A DNA stretch of 64,000 nt from Phycisphaeraceae bacterium (GTDB lineage Bacteria; Planctomycetota; Phycisphaerae; Phycisphaerales; Phycisphaeraceae): the NCBI GenBank assembly GCA_020831765.1, contig JAFIFY010000036.1:1-64000 (forward strand), read 5' to 3'. Position 1 is the first letter of the stretch. The number at the start of each line of letters is the position of its first letter. Below the pieces are notes generated by a model. That model saw only the letters and a list, made by a program, of their open reading frames with translations. It was not told the origin of the DNA and searched no databases. Position numbers and translations under genes: made by a program. Below are positions 8,747-17,709 of the stretch, piece after piece.

Positions 8747-9147
8747 AGAAGTTGCTGGCCGGCTGAATTGATCGCACAAGTTCAGAACGTTCTTCACATA
8801 CAATTCTCTGTGTTCAGGGCTCCCATAACCGGTGGTGTTCGAGGCTTCTCGGTCATTGGAGGCCGCGGGCGGCGGTGATCCCTGGATGACTCATGTTCGG
8901 GTGGGTCTGTGCCGATAGTGAGGTTCGGGAAGAGAGAGGTGGTCGGTCGGGTGTGGGCCATGGGGTCTTCATCGATCCGTGGCCCGCGCCGGTCGCCTTT
9001 GCCCCACAGCCTGAAGGTATGTCCGGGCGATCCCGCGCGGCCGAACTCAACCACAACCATGTTGATCCACTCAAGGTCGGCTGGAAGACTGGACGGAGGA
9101 GACCAGTCTTCCAGTCACCTTGAGCGGATCGGACGGGGCACAATGCC
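8747..9147. other. Intergenic region, 401 bp
   Basis: Between the TetR gene and the small unknown gene at 9148. I see no convincing coding sequence on either strand; the open frames here lack ribosome-binding sites and family features. A TACAAT hexamer at 8799-8804 could be a -10 element but has no good -35 partner. The right end holds a strong hairpin (9070-9124), described separately. Confidence 0.5.
9070..9124. repeat. Long inverted repeat/hairpin upstream of the gene at 9148
   Basis: Inner arms CTGGAAGACTGG (9081-9092) and CCAGTCTTCCAG (9103-9114) are perfect inverse complements around a ten-base loop. Outer arms CTCAAGGT (9070-9077) and ACCTTGAG (9117-9124) extend the same hairpin after a short bulge. 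No T run follows, so it is not a standard terminator. It ends 24 bp before the next start codon and could act as an RNA structure or protein site. Confidence 0.65.
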
Positions 9148-9465
9148 ATGAACGCATCCGACGAACCGACATTTGTTCAATCCGATTCGAATTTCGGGTC
9201 TGAGACCGAACCGGTATCGGCATGGCGGGAAGGCCCCATCCTGCCGTTGGGTGATGTGAGTCTGGTGCGGCGAGTTGAAGGCGCGTTGGTCATCCGCTCA
9301 AGCGTACCCGTCGTGCCCGGTGATCGTATTTCGATTCAACTCTCCCCCTTCACACCGACACTGGCCGCGGTGGTGATCGCGGCCTCGCGCTGTCACCAGG
9401 GTTTTGAAATTCGCTGCCGATGCATCGCCGGCGTGTTGGAACGGAACTCGCCCGTCAGTCCTTGA
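9148..9465 (+). CDS. small protein of unknown function, possibly PilZ-like
   Basis: Protein of 105 residues. The central part (DRISIQLSPFTPTLAAVVIAAS followed by GFEIRCRC) looks like alternating beta strands and vaguely resembles PilZ-like domains. It lacks a clear RxxxR motif for cyclic-di-GMP, so the match is weak. The N-terminal 30 residues are acidic and low in structure. It is convergent with lysC, the two stop regions overlapping by 11 bp. A large hairpin sits just upstream of its start. It could also be a non-coding open frame, because it is short and I cannot check conservation. Confidence 0.5.
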   Translation: MNASDEPTFVQSDSNFGSETEPVSAWREGPILPLGDVSLVRRVEGALVIRSSVPVVPGDRISIQLSPFTPTLAAVVIAASRCHQGFEIRCRCIAGVLERNSPVSP

Positions 9466-10876
9466 CGAACGTCCCATAGATCGCCCGCACCGCCGCCTCG
9501 AAATCCTCGGCCGCCACGCCAACGATGATGTTCAATTCACTCGATCCCTGGTCGATCATTCGAACGTTGATTCCCCCATCGCCCAGCGCTCCGAACAGCC
9601 TTGCCGCGCATCCCGGTGTATGCGCCATGCCCCGGCCCACGGTCGCGATCAGCGCCATGCCGGGTTGAATCAGGACATCATCGGGGTTGCACGTGGCCCG
9701 GATTTCCTCGATGACTTTCTCCAGCTTGCCATCGAGTTGCTGGGCGTGGACCACCACACTCATGGTGTCGATTCCCGATGGTGTGTGCTCATAGCTGATG
9801 CCGTTGCTCTCCAGAACGCCCAGCAGGCGCCGACCGAAGCCGACCTCACTGTTCATCAGCGCCTTTTCGACCAGGATGACGGTGAAATCCTTCCGCCCGG
9901 CGATTCCCGTGATCTCGATCAAGCCGGTGACTTCCGGCAGGGCGCTTTGTGGCAGGATCAGCGTGCCCGGATGATCGGGATCGTTGGTGTTGCGAATGTT
10001 GACGGGTATGCCGGCCTCGCGGACGGGGAAGATGGCCTCATCGTGCAGCACCGTGGCACCCATGTAGGCGAGTTCCCGAAGCTCCCGATACGTCAGCTTA
10101 TCGATGGTACGGGGGTTGGGCACGATGCGCGGGTCGGCCATGAGCAGGCCGCCGACATCGGTCCAGTTCTCATAGACATCGGCCCCGGCACCCGCGGCCA
10201 CCACCGCGCCCGAGACGTCACTTCCGCCTCGGGAGAAGGTCTTGATCCGGCCCTCAACCGACAGTCCGTAGAAACCGGGAATGACACAGCCTCGCGGCCG
10301 GCGGGTCAGAGCCTTGATCGCGGCATAGCTCCGTGCGGTGTCGATCCGACCTTTGGCGTCAAAGAATATGACCTCAGACGCATCAACAAAATCAAAGCCC
10401 AGAATTGCCGCGACAATCCGTCCGTTGAGATACTCCCCGCGACTCGCCGCGTAATCCACGCTCTGACCGCCGGCGATCTCCTTCTGAACCTTGTCCAGAT
10501 CGGCGGTCAGATCGATGTCCAGCCCAAGCTCGTCGGCAATCCGGCGGAATCGATCGCGGATAAGCTCGAATACCTCGTCAAACTCCAGTCCCTGCTGGGC
10601 ATGGGCGTGACAGAGGTAAAGGAGATCCGTGATCTTCTGATCCTTGGCACTACGCTTGCCCGGCGCCGATGGCACGACCAAGCGCCGCTCAGGGTCGGTG
10701 TCGATGATCGCCTTGACTTTGCGGCACTGCCCCGCATCGGCGAGCGAGGTTCCGCCGAATTTGCACACCTTCAGTCCCAATGATTCTGGCTCCAAGGACA
10801 ACTCGGCCCGTCCCCGCCGGTCGAGCAATGTATCGAGCCAAGCCGGCATCCGCCAATTCCGCCGCTGAAAACACAT
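9455..10876 (-). CDS. lysC: aspartate kinase
   Basis: Protein of 473 residues catalysing ATP-dependent phosphorylation of L-aspartate, the first step to lysine, threonine, methionine and diaminopimelate. The amino-acid kinase domain begins KFGGTSLADAG (about residue 38) and holds FSRGGSDVSGA; paired ACT domains follow at about residues 320-465, where lysine or threonine usually inhibits. No homoserine dehydrogenase is fused. The start ATG shares one base with the thiD stop (TAATG), so translation is probably coupled; an internal ATG ten codons later is an alternative start. The N-terminal 34 residues precede the family's usual start and may be a poorly conserved extension. Confidence 0.93.
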   Translation of the reverse strand: MCFQRRNWRMPAWLDTLLDRRGRAELSLEPESLGLKVCKFGGTSLADAGQCRKVKAIIDTDPERRLVVPSAPGKRSAKDQKITDLLYLCHAHAQQGLEFDEVFELIRDRFRRIADELGLDIDLTADLDKVQKEIAGGQSVDYAASRGEYLNGRIVAAILGFDFVDASEVIFFDAKGRIDTARSYAAIKALTRRPRGCVIPGFYGLSVEGRIKTFSRGGSDVSGAVVAAGAGADVYENWTDVGGLLMADPRIVPNPRTIDKLTYRELRELAYMGATVLHDEAIFPVREAGIPVNIRNTNDPDHPGTLILPQSALPEVTGLIEITGIAGRKDFTVILVEKALMNSEVGFGRRLLGVLESNGISYEHTPSGIDTMSVVVHAQQLDGKLEKVIEEIRATCNPDDVLIQPGMALIATVGRGMAHTPGCAARLFGALGDGGINVRMIDQGSSELNIIVGVAAEDFEAAVRAIYGTFVKD

Positions 10877-11664
10877 TACGGCTCAACGAGCGTGTTGACC
10901 GGACTGACGCCTCGGCCCAGGAGCGGGGCGGATTCGATCGCCCTCTGGATGAAATGCCGGGCGTTCGTGACGGCGGTGGGCAGGGGCTCTGCTCGTGCGA
11001 GTCGCGCACAGATCGCAGCGCTGTAGACGCATCCGCTGCCGTGTAATCGCCGGGTGTGTACCCTGGGATGAAGCATGCGCACAACCCCATCGGCCGACCA
11101 CAAGACGTCCAGCACCTGGTCGCCGATATCAATCGCCTTGATCAGCACATGGGAGCAGCCAAGCCGCGCGATGGTCGCCGCCGCAATGATCGCCGATCGC
11201 TCATCCACCGGGTCGATCCCGGCAAGTGCCCTGGTCTCGTGACGATTGGGCGTCACCAGCGTGGCGCGGGGCAGCAGGTCCGTCCGGATCGCGGCGGCGG
11301 CGGTTGCATCGATCAGCGGATCACCGTGCTTGGAGATCATGACCGGATCAACCACGATCGGAATATCCTCGGACTCGATTCGGCCGGCGACCGTGCGGAC
11401 CACATCGGCGTTTCCCAGTGCCCCGGTCTTGATGGCTTTGGGCTTGAAATCATCCAGCACGGCCTGCAACTGCTCACGGACAAGCTGTGAATCAAGTATC
11501 TCAACGCGGCTGACGCCCTGGGTGTTCTGTACGGTCAGAAGCGTAAGGACAGAAGCGCCGTAAATCCCCTGCTGCTGAAAGGTTTTCAGATCGGCCTGGA
11601 TGCCTGCGCCACCGGACGGGTCCGAGCCGGCAATGGTCAGGGCAATGGGAGTCATCGAGTCCAT
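10876..11664 (-). CDS. thiD: bifunctional HMP kinase / HMP-phosphate kinase (thiamine synthesis)
   Basis: Protein of 262 residues of the ribokinase fold. It phosphorylates hydroxymethylpyrimidine and its phosphate to give HMP-PP for thiamine synthesis. The N-terminal substrate motif [20 protein letters not shown], the KTGALG segment and [12 protein letters not shown] all fit ThiD. The C-terminal anion-hole motif is [11 protein letters not shown] in place of the common GTGCT pattern, a mild variation. It is the first gene of an apparent thiD-lysC pair, with a one-base overlap at the junction. Other thiamine genes are not seen in this window. Confidence 0.93.
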   Translation of the reverse strand: MDSMTPIALTIAGSDPSGGAGIQADLKTFQQQGIYGASVLTLLTVQNTQGVSRVEILDSQLVREQLQAVLDDFKPKAIKTGALGNADVVRTVAGRIESEDIPIVVDPVMISKHGDPLIDATAAAAIRTDLLPRATLVTPNRHETRALAGIDPVDERSAIIAAATIARLGCSHVLIKAIDIGDQVLDVLWSADGVVRMLHPRVHTRRLHGSGCVYSAAICARLARAEPLPTAVTNARHFIQRAIESAPLLGRGVSPVNTLVEP

Positions 11665-11762
11665 GATAGGGTCCGGGCCAAGGCCATGGGGCTGGAGCGT
11701 GGCTCACCCCTATGATTGGCGATGATCACGCGCGACGATCGGGCGATTGAAGGGAACATGCG

Positions 11763-12278
11763 GTGACCCGCGAGCAGCAAGACACGCCCGCCCCGGCGGA
11801 CTCGACGCCGAAATTTCACGATCTGGGCGAACTCAAGCGGTTCATCAGGGACCGCCTTGGCCGGTGCGATCCTTCCGGACTGACTGTGACCGGTCGATGG
11901 ACCCCCGGCCAGATTCTCCATCACCTGGCGGCGGGATTCGATCGGACGATGCGAGGCGGGCCTGGTCGACGGGGATGGCTGGCGCGCCTCCGACGACTTC
12001 CGATTCGATGGTTGGTGCTTAAGCGCGGCATTCCCGCCGGGCGTTCAATTCCCTCGGCGGTGGCGGCCGAACTTACCCCGCCGCCGCAGGCCAACTTTAC
12101 AGCCGAGCGGTCACGCCTGTTGAGATCGATCGAAGCGTTTGAGGCCCATGGCGGTGATCTGCCGGTACATCCGGTCGTGGGCCCGTTGACCAAGGCCGAG
12201 TGGACCGAGTTTCACCTTCGCCACTGCGAATTGCACCTGGGCCACATCGTGGTTCAGGGTGGAGTGGCCGCTGACTAG
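11763..12278 (+). CDS. DUF1569 / DinB-like superfamily protein
   Basis: Protein of 171 residues from a GTG start with GAAGGGA upstream. The pattern WTPGQILHHLAAGFDRTM near the middle and TEFHLRHCELHLGH near the C terminus are typical of the DUF1569/DinB-like four-helix proteins, where spaced histidines (in LHHL, HLRH and HLGH) often bind a divalent metal. The specific reaction is unknown; related DinB-like proteins act in thiol-dependent transfer or detoxification. It is followed 47 bp later by ispD on the same strand, but the functional link is not evident. Confidence 0.72.
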   Translation: MTREQQDTPAPADSTPKFHDLGELKRFIRDRLGRCDPSGLTVTGRWTPGQILHHLAAGFDRTMRGGPGRRGWLARLRRLPIRWLVLKRGIPAGRSIPSAVAAELTPPPQANFTAERSRLLRSIEAFEAHGGDLPVHPVVGPLTKAEWTEFHLRHCELHLGHIVVQGGVAAD

Positions 12279-12325
12279 ACCTCCGGGTTTGGACTTGGCC
12301 GGGGCGCTGGCGTAATCTGCCTCAC

Positions 12326-13174
12326 ATGTCCATCAGCCTGATCATTCCCGCCGCCGGCCTGGGCCGCCGTTTCGCCGGTTCCGGTCAAAACACCTCGAAA
12401 CCCAAGATCGAGCAGGACCTTTGCGGCAAGCCGGTCTTCATCCGAACCATCGAGCAGTTCCGGAAACACGCCGAGGTCACGCGGATCATCCTGGCGGTTC
12501 CACCCGATGGCATGGCCGAGTTCAAGCTTCGGTATGGCGACATGCTCGGATTCCAGGGTGTCAAGGTTGTCGCCGGCGGCACGCGGGAACGATGGGAGAC
12601 CGTGCTGCTGGCGCTGGAAGCGATTGAAGATCAGGCCGAGTTCGTGGCCATTCACGATGCGGTCCGGCCCATGGTGTCGGCGGCACTGATCGAACGAACC
12701 TTCGAGGCCGCGCGGCGATACGGCGCGGCCGTGCCGGCCATCGCCATCACCAATACCATCAAACGTGCCATCCCCTGCGAACCACCAAAAGCAGCCGACA
12801 TGGAAGACGACCCCGCCGCGGCCATACTCGGGGTTCCAGAAAGCGATCGGATCGATCTCAAGCAGGTGATCGAGACACTTGACCGCCGCGAACTGGTCGA
12901 AATCCAGACTCCCCAGGTATTCGCCGCCAAGCCCCTCAGGGACGCCTACCGTCAATTGGCCGAGGGCCGCATCGACCCGGAAACTATCACCGACGATGCC
13001 ATGCTCCTGGAAGCAACCGGTCAGCCCGTCTACCTGGTCGAGGGCGATCCGCTCAACCTCAAGATCACCCGCCCGGAGGACCTCGAGCTGGCCCGTGCCT
13101 GGTATGGCGTTCAGGGCAAGGCACGAGAAGCCCAGGCGGCACGAATGAGACTCTTCGTGGATGAGGATGATTAG
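12326..13174 (+). CDS. ispD: 2-C-methyl-D-erythritol 4-phosphate cytidylyltransferase
   Basis: Protein of 282 residues, longer than the usual 230. It joins CTP and MEP to form CDP-ME in the non-mevalonate isoprenoid pathway. The nucleotide loop AAGLGRRF (residues 9-16), GGTRERW (84-90), HDAVRPMV (110-117) and ETPQVF-like QTPQVF near residue 193 are the family signatures. About 40 extra residues sit between the NTIKR segment and the QTPQVF segment (PPKAADMEDDPAAAILGVPE), a likely surface insertion. No ispF is fused or adjacent. The start ATG precedes the conserved SLIIPAAG strand by only two residues, as expected. Confidence 0.93.
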   Translation: MSISLIIPAAGLGRRFAGSGQNTSKPKIEQDLCGKPVFIRTIEQFRKHAEVTRIILAVPPDGMAEFKLRYGDMLGFQGVKVVAGGTRERWETVLLALEAIEDQAEFVAIHDAVRPMVSAALIERTFEAARRYGAAVPAIAITNTIKRAIPCEPPKAADMEDDPAAAILGVPESDRIDLKQVIETLDRRELVEIQTPQVFAAKPLRDAYRQLAEGRIDPETITDDAMLLEATGQPVYLVEGDPLNLKITRPEDLELARAWYGVQGKAREAQAARMRLFVDEDD

Positions 13175-13222
13175 GCCGTTTCAAGTCGTGATGTGGAATC
13201 ACAAGCCGAGGGCTTGGCACCG

Positions 13223-13906
13223 TCAATGCTTGCCCTGATCGGGTACGCCTGTAGTCTGCGGAAGCGGTGCTGATTCGGTCGCTGGTGATCGAGGTGAAGA
13301 AGATTCGGTGTCGGCTGACTTCACGCTGGCGGGATTGGTCATCGACCCGACGGCGGCTTTCCCGATCGCCTTTGGCCGTGCGATGGCGATGACCAGACTC
13401 AGCAATAACGAGAAGCCCAGCAGCAGGAGCATGATCAGCCATACGCCTTCGCGTGGGCCGACGGCGAGCAGATAAATCACCGAACCGGCCAGCCAGGCGA
13501 TGCCGAACATGTGAACCATGCTGTCGAGCGTCGGGCGAATGGGATGGCGTTCGGGCAGTGGCAGGAGGAGCACCAAGGGTGGCAGCAGGCTCAAGCCTCC
13601 GGCGATGCAGGGTGCGAGGTGGTGGAGAAGCTCGGGGCTCAGCAGGCTCATGCCCCAGACCATCGCGAGGATCGGCATCAGGATCGCCGCCGTCAGGGTG
13701 GCCACGGATTTCGTGTAATCGGCGGGCCATTGGTCAGTCGCCGGTTGCTGGCCGAGTTGGGCCAGCGCTCGGATCAGCAGCGTCCGCGCCTCGACATGTT
13801 CCGGATGCTCACGGATGAAATCAACCATCATCTCCACGGCCTTCATGGGCTGATGATTGGAGATCGCGTCGCGGGCGAGTTTGAGCCGTTCTTCCATGGG
13901 CGGCAT
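13223..13906 (-). CDS. membrane protein of unknown function with short TPR-like head
   Basis: Protein of 227 residues. The N-terminal 60 residues are amphipathic helices (ERLKLARDAISNHQPMKAVE, EHVEARTLLIRALAQLG) resembling one or two TPR-like units. Four hydrophobic segments follow at about residues 67-180, and a serine/proline-rich tail ends the protein. No enzymatic motif is visible. The ATG at 13906 was preferred because it begins directly at the helical region; an in-frame start 60 bp upstream would add a glycine-rich piece with no support. It lies between convergent ispD and cysK with no obvious operon partner. Confidence 0.65.
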   Translation of the reverse strand: MPPMEERLKLARDAISNHQPMKAVEMMVDFIREHPEHVEARTLLIRALAQLGQQPATDQWPADYTKSVATLTAAILMPILAMVWGMSLLSPELLHHLAPCIAGGLSLLPPLVLLLPLPERHPIRPTLDSMVHMFGIAWLAGSVIYLLAVGPREGVWLIMLLLLGFSLLLSLVIAIARPKAIGKAAVGSMTNPASVKSADTESSSPRSPATESAPLPQTTGVPDQGKH

Positions 13907-14180
13907 CCATCCACCGAACCCCGCTCGGCCCGGTTGGATCATCCTGACCGCCGGGAGACCTGCCACAAGCGGCGTGATGCTAGGTGGCCCGGCGCGCGCC
14001 TGTCAACTCGACACCCTCGGGGCGGGGCGCGTAATTCCAGGAAATCCAGAGCCATGCGCCTGGTTCGGACGTGGCCCGTCCGTTGACCTGGATCGCCTCG
14101 TGATTCTTTGGCTTGTCGGCACGCAGAGCCGCGATCGGCGCAACGGTCGTGTGATCAGGTGCGGCGACGGTTCACCGGTC

Positions 14181-15146
14181 TCAGGAAGCCAGACCCTGGA
14201 ACATGGGTGTGGACAGATACCGTTCACCGAAGCTGCACGCCACGGTGACGATGACCTTGCCCTTGTTCTCGGGACGTGCCGCCACGCGTGCCGCAGCGCA
14301 GAGATTGGCGCCGGTGCTGATGCCACCGAAGATGGCCTCTTCCTTGGCGGCGCGTTTGGCCCATTCAAAGGCCTCTTCGCTGGAGACCTTCTCGACACCG
14401 GAAACCAGGTTGGTGTCCAGGTTGCGCGGGATGAATCCGGCGCCGATGCCCTGAATTTTATGAGGGCCGGGCTTGCCGCCGGAGATCACCGGCGATTCTT
14501 CCGGCTCGACGGCGATGGCGGTGAAGTTGGGGTTCTTGGGCTTGATGAAGCGAGTGACGCCGGTAATGGTGCCGCCCGTGCCGACGCCGGAGACCAGGAT
14601 ATCGACGCGGCCGGAAAGGTCGTTCCAGATTTCCGGCCCGGTGGTGCGTTCGTGGATGGTGGGGTTGGCGGGATTGTCGAATTGCTGGGGCATCCAGGCG
14701 TTCTTGGTTTCGGAGACCAGTTCGCCCGCGCGGGCGATGGCGCCGCGCATGCCGTCGGCGGCGGGAGTGAGGACCAGGTCCGCGCCCAGGGCACGAAGCA
14801 AGGCACGCCGCTCGAGGCTCATGGATTCGGGCATCGTCAGCGTGAGCTTGTATTTCTTGGCGGCACAAACAAAGGCCAGGGCGATGCCGGTGTTGCCGCT
14901 GGTCGGCTCGATGATGTGGGTGTCCGGGGTGATCAGCCCGTCGTGCTCGGCCGCCTCGATCATCGCGCGTCCGATGCGGTCCTTGACACTGGCCATGGGG
15001 TTGAAGAATTCGCACTTGACATAGACGTGGGCACCTTCGGGAGCAAGTCGATTCACCTTGACCAATGGCGTGTTGAAGGTGGTATCGATGATGCTGGGGT
15101 AGGCACGCCCGTGGAGCAGGCCGCTGGGGTGGGATGAAACTTGCAT
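14181..15146 (-). CDS. cysK: cysteine synthase A (O-acetylserine sulfhydrylase)
   Basis: Protein of 321 residues, a PLP enzyme making L-cysteine from O-acetylserine and sulfide. The PLP lysine is in [15 protein letters not shown] (about residue 46), the asparagine loop is TSGNTGIA, and the phosphate-binding loop is [20 protein letters not shown] and the GGISTGAN segment also match CysK. The start ATG at 15146 has AAGGAG ten bases upstream; the longer open frame ahead of it lacks any family sequence. It is a single gene with a long upstream region shared with a PEP-CTERM gene. Cystathionine beta-synthase is the nearest alternative but is less likely at this length. Confidence 0.94.
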   Translation of the reverse strand: MQVSSHPSGLLHGRAYPSIIDTTFNTPLVKVNRLAPEGAHVYVKCEFFNPMASVKDRIGRAMIEAAEHDGLITPDTHIIEPTSGNTGIALAFVCAAKKYKLTLTMPESMSLERRALLRALGADLVLTPAADGMRGAIARAGELVSETKNAWMPQQFDNPANPTIHERTTGPEIWNDLSGRVDILVSGVGTGGTITGVTRFIKPKNPNFTAIAVEPEESPVISGGKPGPHKIQGIGAGFIPRNLDTNLVSGVEKVSSEEAFEWAKRAAKEEAIFGGISTGANLCAAARVAARPENKGKVIVTVACSFGERYLSTPMFQGLAS

Positions 15147-15669
15147 GAAGCTGGACTCCTTGATCGCCGCGATTCGGTTGGGGGGCCGACGAAAGCGCGA
15201 ATCCGGGAAATATAAGCCCTTCTCGAAGGCCCCTGACGCGTGGCCGAATCGTAGTGGAAGCGGCGAATCGCGCCAACCTGACCAGGTTTGAGGGCAATGG
15301 GTGTCCATTGCAGAGCCAGGATGGTTGGACCTGTCGCATCCCCGCGGGCGGATCGGCATCCGCCTGATCGTCCTCCAGACAGGGCGCGGGTGGGGTGGCG
15401 GCTCACACCGGATTGCTCGAATTTGGACTGCCTTCGGTCGTGGAAACCTTGGGGAGTTCTCCGATCACTAAGGGATGCTGCCGCTGATGGGCACCGCCGT
15501 TTTCCAACCCGTTGCTTCAGATAAAACACTGCAAGGCAAGAAGTTACCCCCTGGAAAGATCAGCCGTGTGGGGTATCGACTATGTGTGGATACCTGCGAT
15601 CCAATGACCGATGCAAAATGATTTGTACCGCGGCAAAATGCGCAAGATGAATAAAATCAGGATGAATAC

Positions 15670-15697
15670 TTGCCATCCGTTAGGATTATGGTAGACT
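15670..15697 (+). promoter_or_regulatory. Likely sigma-70 promoter of the PEP-CTERM gene
   Basis: A TTGCCA -35 element (15670-15675, five of six consensus bases) and a TAGACT -10 element (15692-15697, four of six) are separated by 16 bp in an AT-rich stretch. Transcription would begin near 15705, giving an untranslated leader of about 115 nt that contains the hairpin at 15735-15759. Confidence 0.5.
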
Positions 15698-15734
15698 GTG
15701 GTGGGTGGGATAACCCAAAGAGTCGAGAGCAGAG

Positions 15735-15759
15735 CGGCCAGTCTCCGGAGAGCTGGCCG
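15735..15759 (+). promoter_or_regulatory. Hairpin in the PEP-CTERM gene leader
   Basis: CGGCCAG and CTGGCCG flank a further palindrome TCTCCGGAGA, giving a nearly continuous stem of about 11 bp with one bulged base. It lies some 60 bp before the start codon and is not followed by a T run, so it is a candidate RNA regulatory element or protein site and not a terminator. Confidence 0.45.
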
Positions 15760-15821
15760 GTAGATGATTTCTGAGCCTATTCAAGCTCGGAAAGTAACTG
15801 CTTGGACTCGGAGGGTTCAAA

Positions 15822-16481
15822 ATGTCTCTCTCTTTCGCGACCGGTCGGGAATTTCGTCATCTTGCTGTTGGGGTTGTTGGGCTTGGTCTTCTGTGGGCGA
15901 CACCCGCTGCCCAAGGCTCGATTCTTCAAATCCAAATGGGCGGTGTGAACCTTGCGTATGACGGATCAACCGTCGCAACCGAGAATCCGATCACGCTCAA
16001 CCCCGTGGATTCATTGACCAACGCAACGTTTCTGCTCAACGAAGTCGAAGTTGGGGTCGTGACGACGGGGGTGACGCTGGATATGTTTGTCCCCGACGTG
16101 TTCAACATTCCCGTGGGTACCTCAACGATCGTCAACAGTTCTCCGGGGGGCACGCTTATGCTGGATCTGGGTTCGGGAGATTTCCTCTCGTTGGACCTGG
16201 ACGAAGCTTCGGTTGCCTACATTCCCCTGACCGCCACGGTGGAATTCGTGTTCGCGGGCGCGGCGGCGGAGATCGTTGGACAGCAACTCCCATTTGGTCT
16301 AACCATTGCCGACCCGGTGAGCATTTCATTCTCAACCCAGGTGACAAGCGTCACTGACGATGGAACGTTCATCACTTCCTTCAAGTCCGCTGGAACGGGT
16401 GAAATCGTCGGTGTGCCCGAGCCGGCCAGCCTGGCCCTGATGATGCTTGGCTCGGCCGCGCTGCTTCGCCGCAAGCGGTAA
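15822..16481 (+). CDS. PEP-CTERM sorting domain protein
   Basis: Protein of 219 residues. It has an N-terminal signal peptide (VGVVGLGLLWATPAAQG) and a C-terminal PEP-CTERM tripartite signal: VPEPASLALMMLG, a hydrophobic helix and the basic end RRKR. Such proteins are exported, cut by exosortase at the PEP motif and probably attached to the cell surface or exopolymer. The body is rich in Thr, Val and Asp and looks beta-stranded, without catalytic residues. A GGAGGG ribosome-binding site precedes the ATG. A terminator-like hairpin lies just downstream, so it is probably transcribed alone. The neighbouring CPBP protease may belong to the same sorting system; no exosortase gene is in the window. 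Confidence 0.9.
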   Translation: MSLSFATGREFRHLAVGVVGLGLLWATPAAQGSILQIQMGGVNLAYDGSTVATENPITLNPVDSLTNATFLLNEVEVGVVTTGVTLDMFVPDVFNIPVGTSTIVNSSPGGTLMLDLGSGDFLSLDLDEASVAYIPLTATVEFVFAGAAAEIVGQQLPFGLTIADPVSISFSTQVTSVTDDGTFITSFKSAGTGEIVGVPEPASLALMMLGSAALLRRKR

Positions 16482-16522
16482 CGAACTCGGGCCTCTCGCC
16501 TTCAATCTCGCTTGAATGAACC

Positions 16523-16547
16523 AGGGACACCTCCTCGAGGTGTCCCT
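16523..16547 (+). terminator. Terminator-like hairpin after the PEP-CTERM gene
   Basis: AGGGACACCT (16523-16532) and AGGTGTCCCT (16538-16547) are perfect inverse complements with a five-base loop. The following bases GTCATT are only weakly T-rich. It lies 41 bp after the stop codon and also near the end of the opposite-strand CPBP gene. Confidence 0.6.
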
Positions 16548-16607
16548 GTCATTAGGCGGCCTCGTCCCCGACCGCCCGATCCGTTACATCAGGCGCGTTC
16601 GGCCACC

Positions 16608-17651
16608 CTACAGGAACTGCCAGTCGCCGGTGGCGATGACGTAGCCCCAGAGCAGCGCATTGGTCAGGCCATGGGCCCAGATGACCGGCCCAAGCCCTTT
16701 CTCCCGGGTCTTGACCAGTACCCAGGCGAACACGAACGCACACAAGAATGTGCCCGGCCAGTCGCGTGGGAGGTGGCTGAGGGCGGACCAGAGCACTGCC
16801 CCGATGAGGACGCCAAAGAATGTGACGTGTCCAAGGGGAACTCGCTCAAAGGCGCGCTTGAGGACATGGTCCTCCTTGGCGGCCTCGATCACCGCTTTGC
16901 GGTGCAGGATCATGTCACCGATGATCGGCATGTCGCCGAGAAATTGAAGCAGCGCGATGCGCGTGTCCCGCCAACGGCTCAGGCTTCGCAACAGCAGCGA
17001 GCGATAGAGCACTTCTTCGATGATCGCCACGAGGATCGTCATACCCAGGAGCCGCATGCCGAGACTGATCCAGGCCGCGGCGGGGTGACTCTCCAGGAAG
17101 CCCACGAAGAAATTGGTGCTGGTGATGGCGAAGATGCCGGCGGTCACATCCTCAGCCGCGTAGTCAATCGCCCCCAGTGGCTCGCCCGCCATCACGGCTT
17201 CCATCCGAATGCCGAATTCGCCCGCCATCAGCCACGCCAAGCCGATCCATCCGGCGGTGCAGATCACGGCGGCGGGGATCGCCAGCCAATGAAACGACAG
17301 CGTGATCTCGGGCATGAGTTTCCGATATCGCCAGACCACCCAACTGACCAGTGCGATCTTGATCGCATAGAGAACCGGGTAGGTCAGTGGGTGTTGCTCT
17401 CGTGCCAGAACGACCACAAAAAGCAGCGCGACATAGAGGACGAATGGCACCAGGCGCGGATGGGCGGGGTGACGCTCCATCCATCGATCGAGCCTGTCCA
17501 GTGGCCCCGTGCTTGAGGGCGGATTTTCCGTGGGGTTCTGCCGCAAGCCGGGCTCCCGATTAGAATTCAGGGACGACGTCCATCGCGAACCGTTTTCGTT
17601 CCGTTCGCGCCGGTCCGGAAAGTCCTGGCCGGGCGAAGGGCGGTTGAACAT
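16608..17651 (-). CDS. CPBP (CAAX/ABI type) intramembrane metalloprotease
   Basis: Protein of up to 347 residues with about seven membrane segments. The CPBP signature EEVLYR (Glu212, Glu213, Arg217) and a late histidine in WAHGLTNALL (about residue 327) form the putative metal-dependent active site. Members cleave prenylated proteins or process peptides within the membrane; one subgroup occurs with exosortase/PEP-CTERM systems, which fits the adjacent PEP-CTERM gene, though that link is inference. A soluble insertion of about 35 residues lies after the EEVLYR helix. The start is uncertain: 17651 avoids overlap with the divergent GGQ gene, but the first membrane segment starts only at about residue 68, so the ATG at 17480 is possible. 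Confidence 0.82.
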   Translation of the reverse strand: MFNRPSPGQDFPDRRERNENGSRWTSSLNSNREPGLRQNPTENPPSSTGPLDRLDRWMERHPAHPRLVPFVLYVALLFVVVLAREQHPLTYPVLYAIKIALVSWVVWRYRKLMPEITLSFHWLAIPAAVICTAGWIGLAWLMAGEFGIRMEAVMAGEPLGAIDYAAEDVTAGIFAITSTNFFVGFLESHPAAAWISLGMRLLGMTILVAIIEEVLYRSLLLRSLSRWRDTRIALLQFLGDMPIIGDMILHRKAVIEAAKEDHVLKRAFERVPLGHVTFFGVLIGAVLWSALSHLPRDWPGTFLCAFVFAWVLVKTREKGLGPVIWAHGLTNALLWGYVIATGDWQFL

Positions 17652-17709
17652 ACCAAGAATCGGAGTGGATGATGTTGGAGCTGAAGTCGTTCCCGGCCGA
17701 ATCGAGCGA

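Larger units (their letters stand above)
15147..15821. other. Intergenic region between cysK and the PEP-CTERM gene, 675 bp
   Basis: No credible gene on either strand. The left part must hold the cysK promoter. The right part is markedly AT-richer (about 15590-15700) than the neighbouring DNA and holds a good promoter and a hairpin for the PEP-CTERM gene, described separately. Confidence 0.6.

Noticed and set aside
8799-8804. TACAAT as a -10 element for the gene at 9148
   Set aside because: No acceptable -35 hexamer at 16-18 bp upstream, and it is about 350 bp from the start codon.
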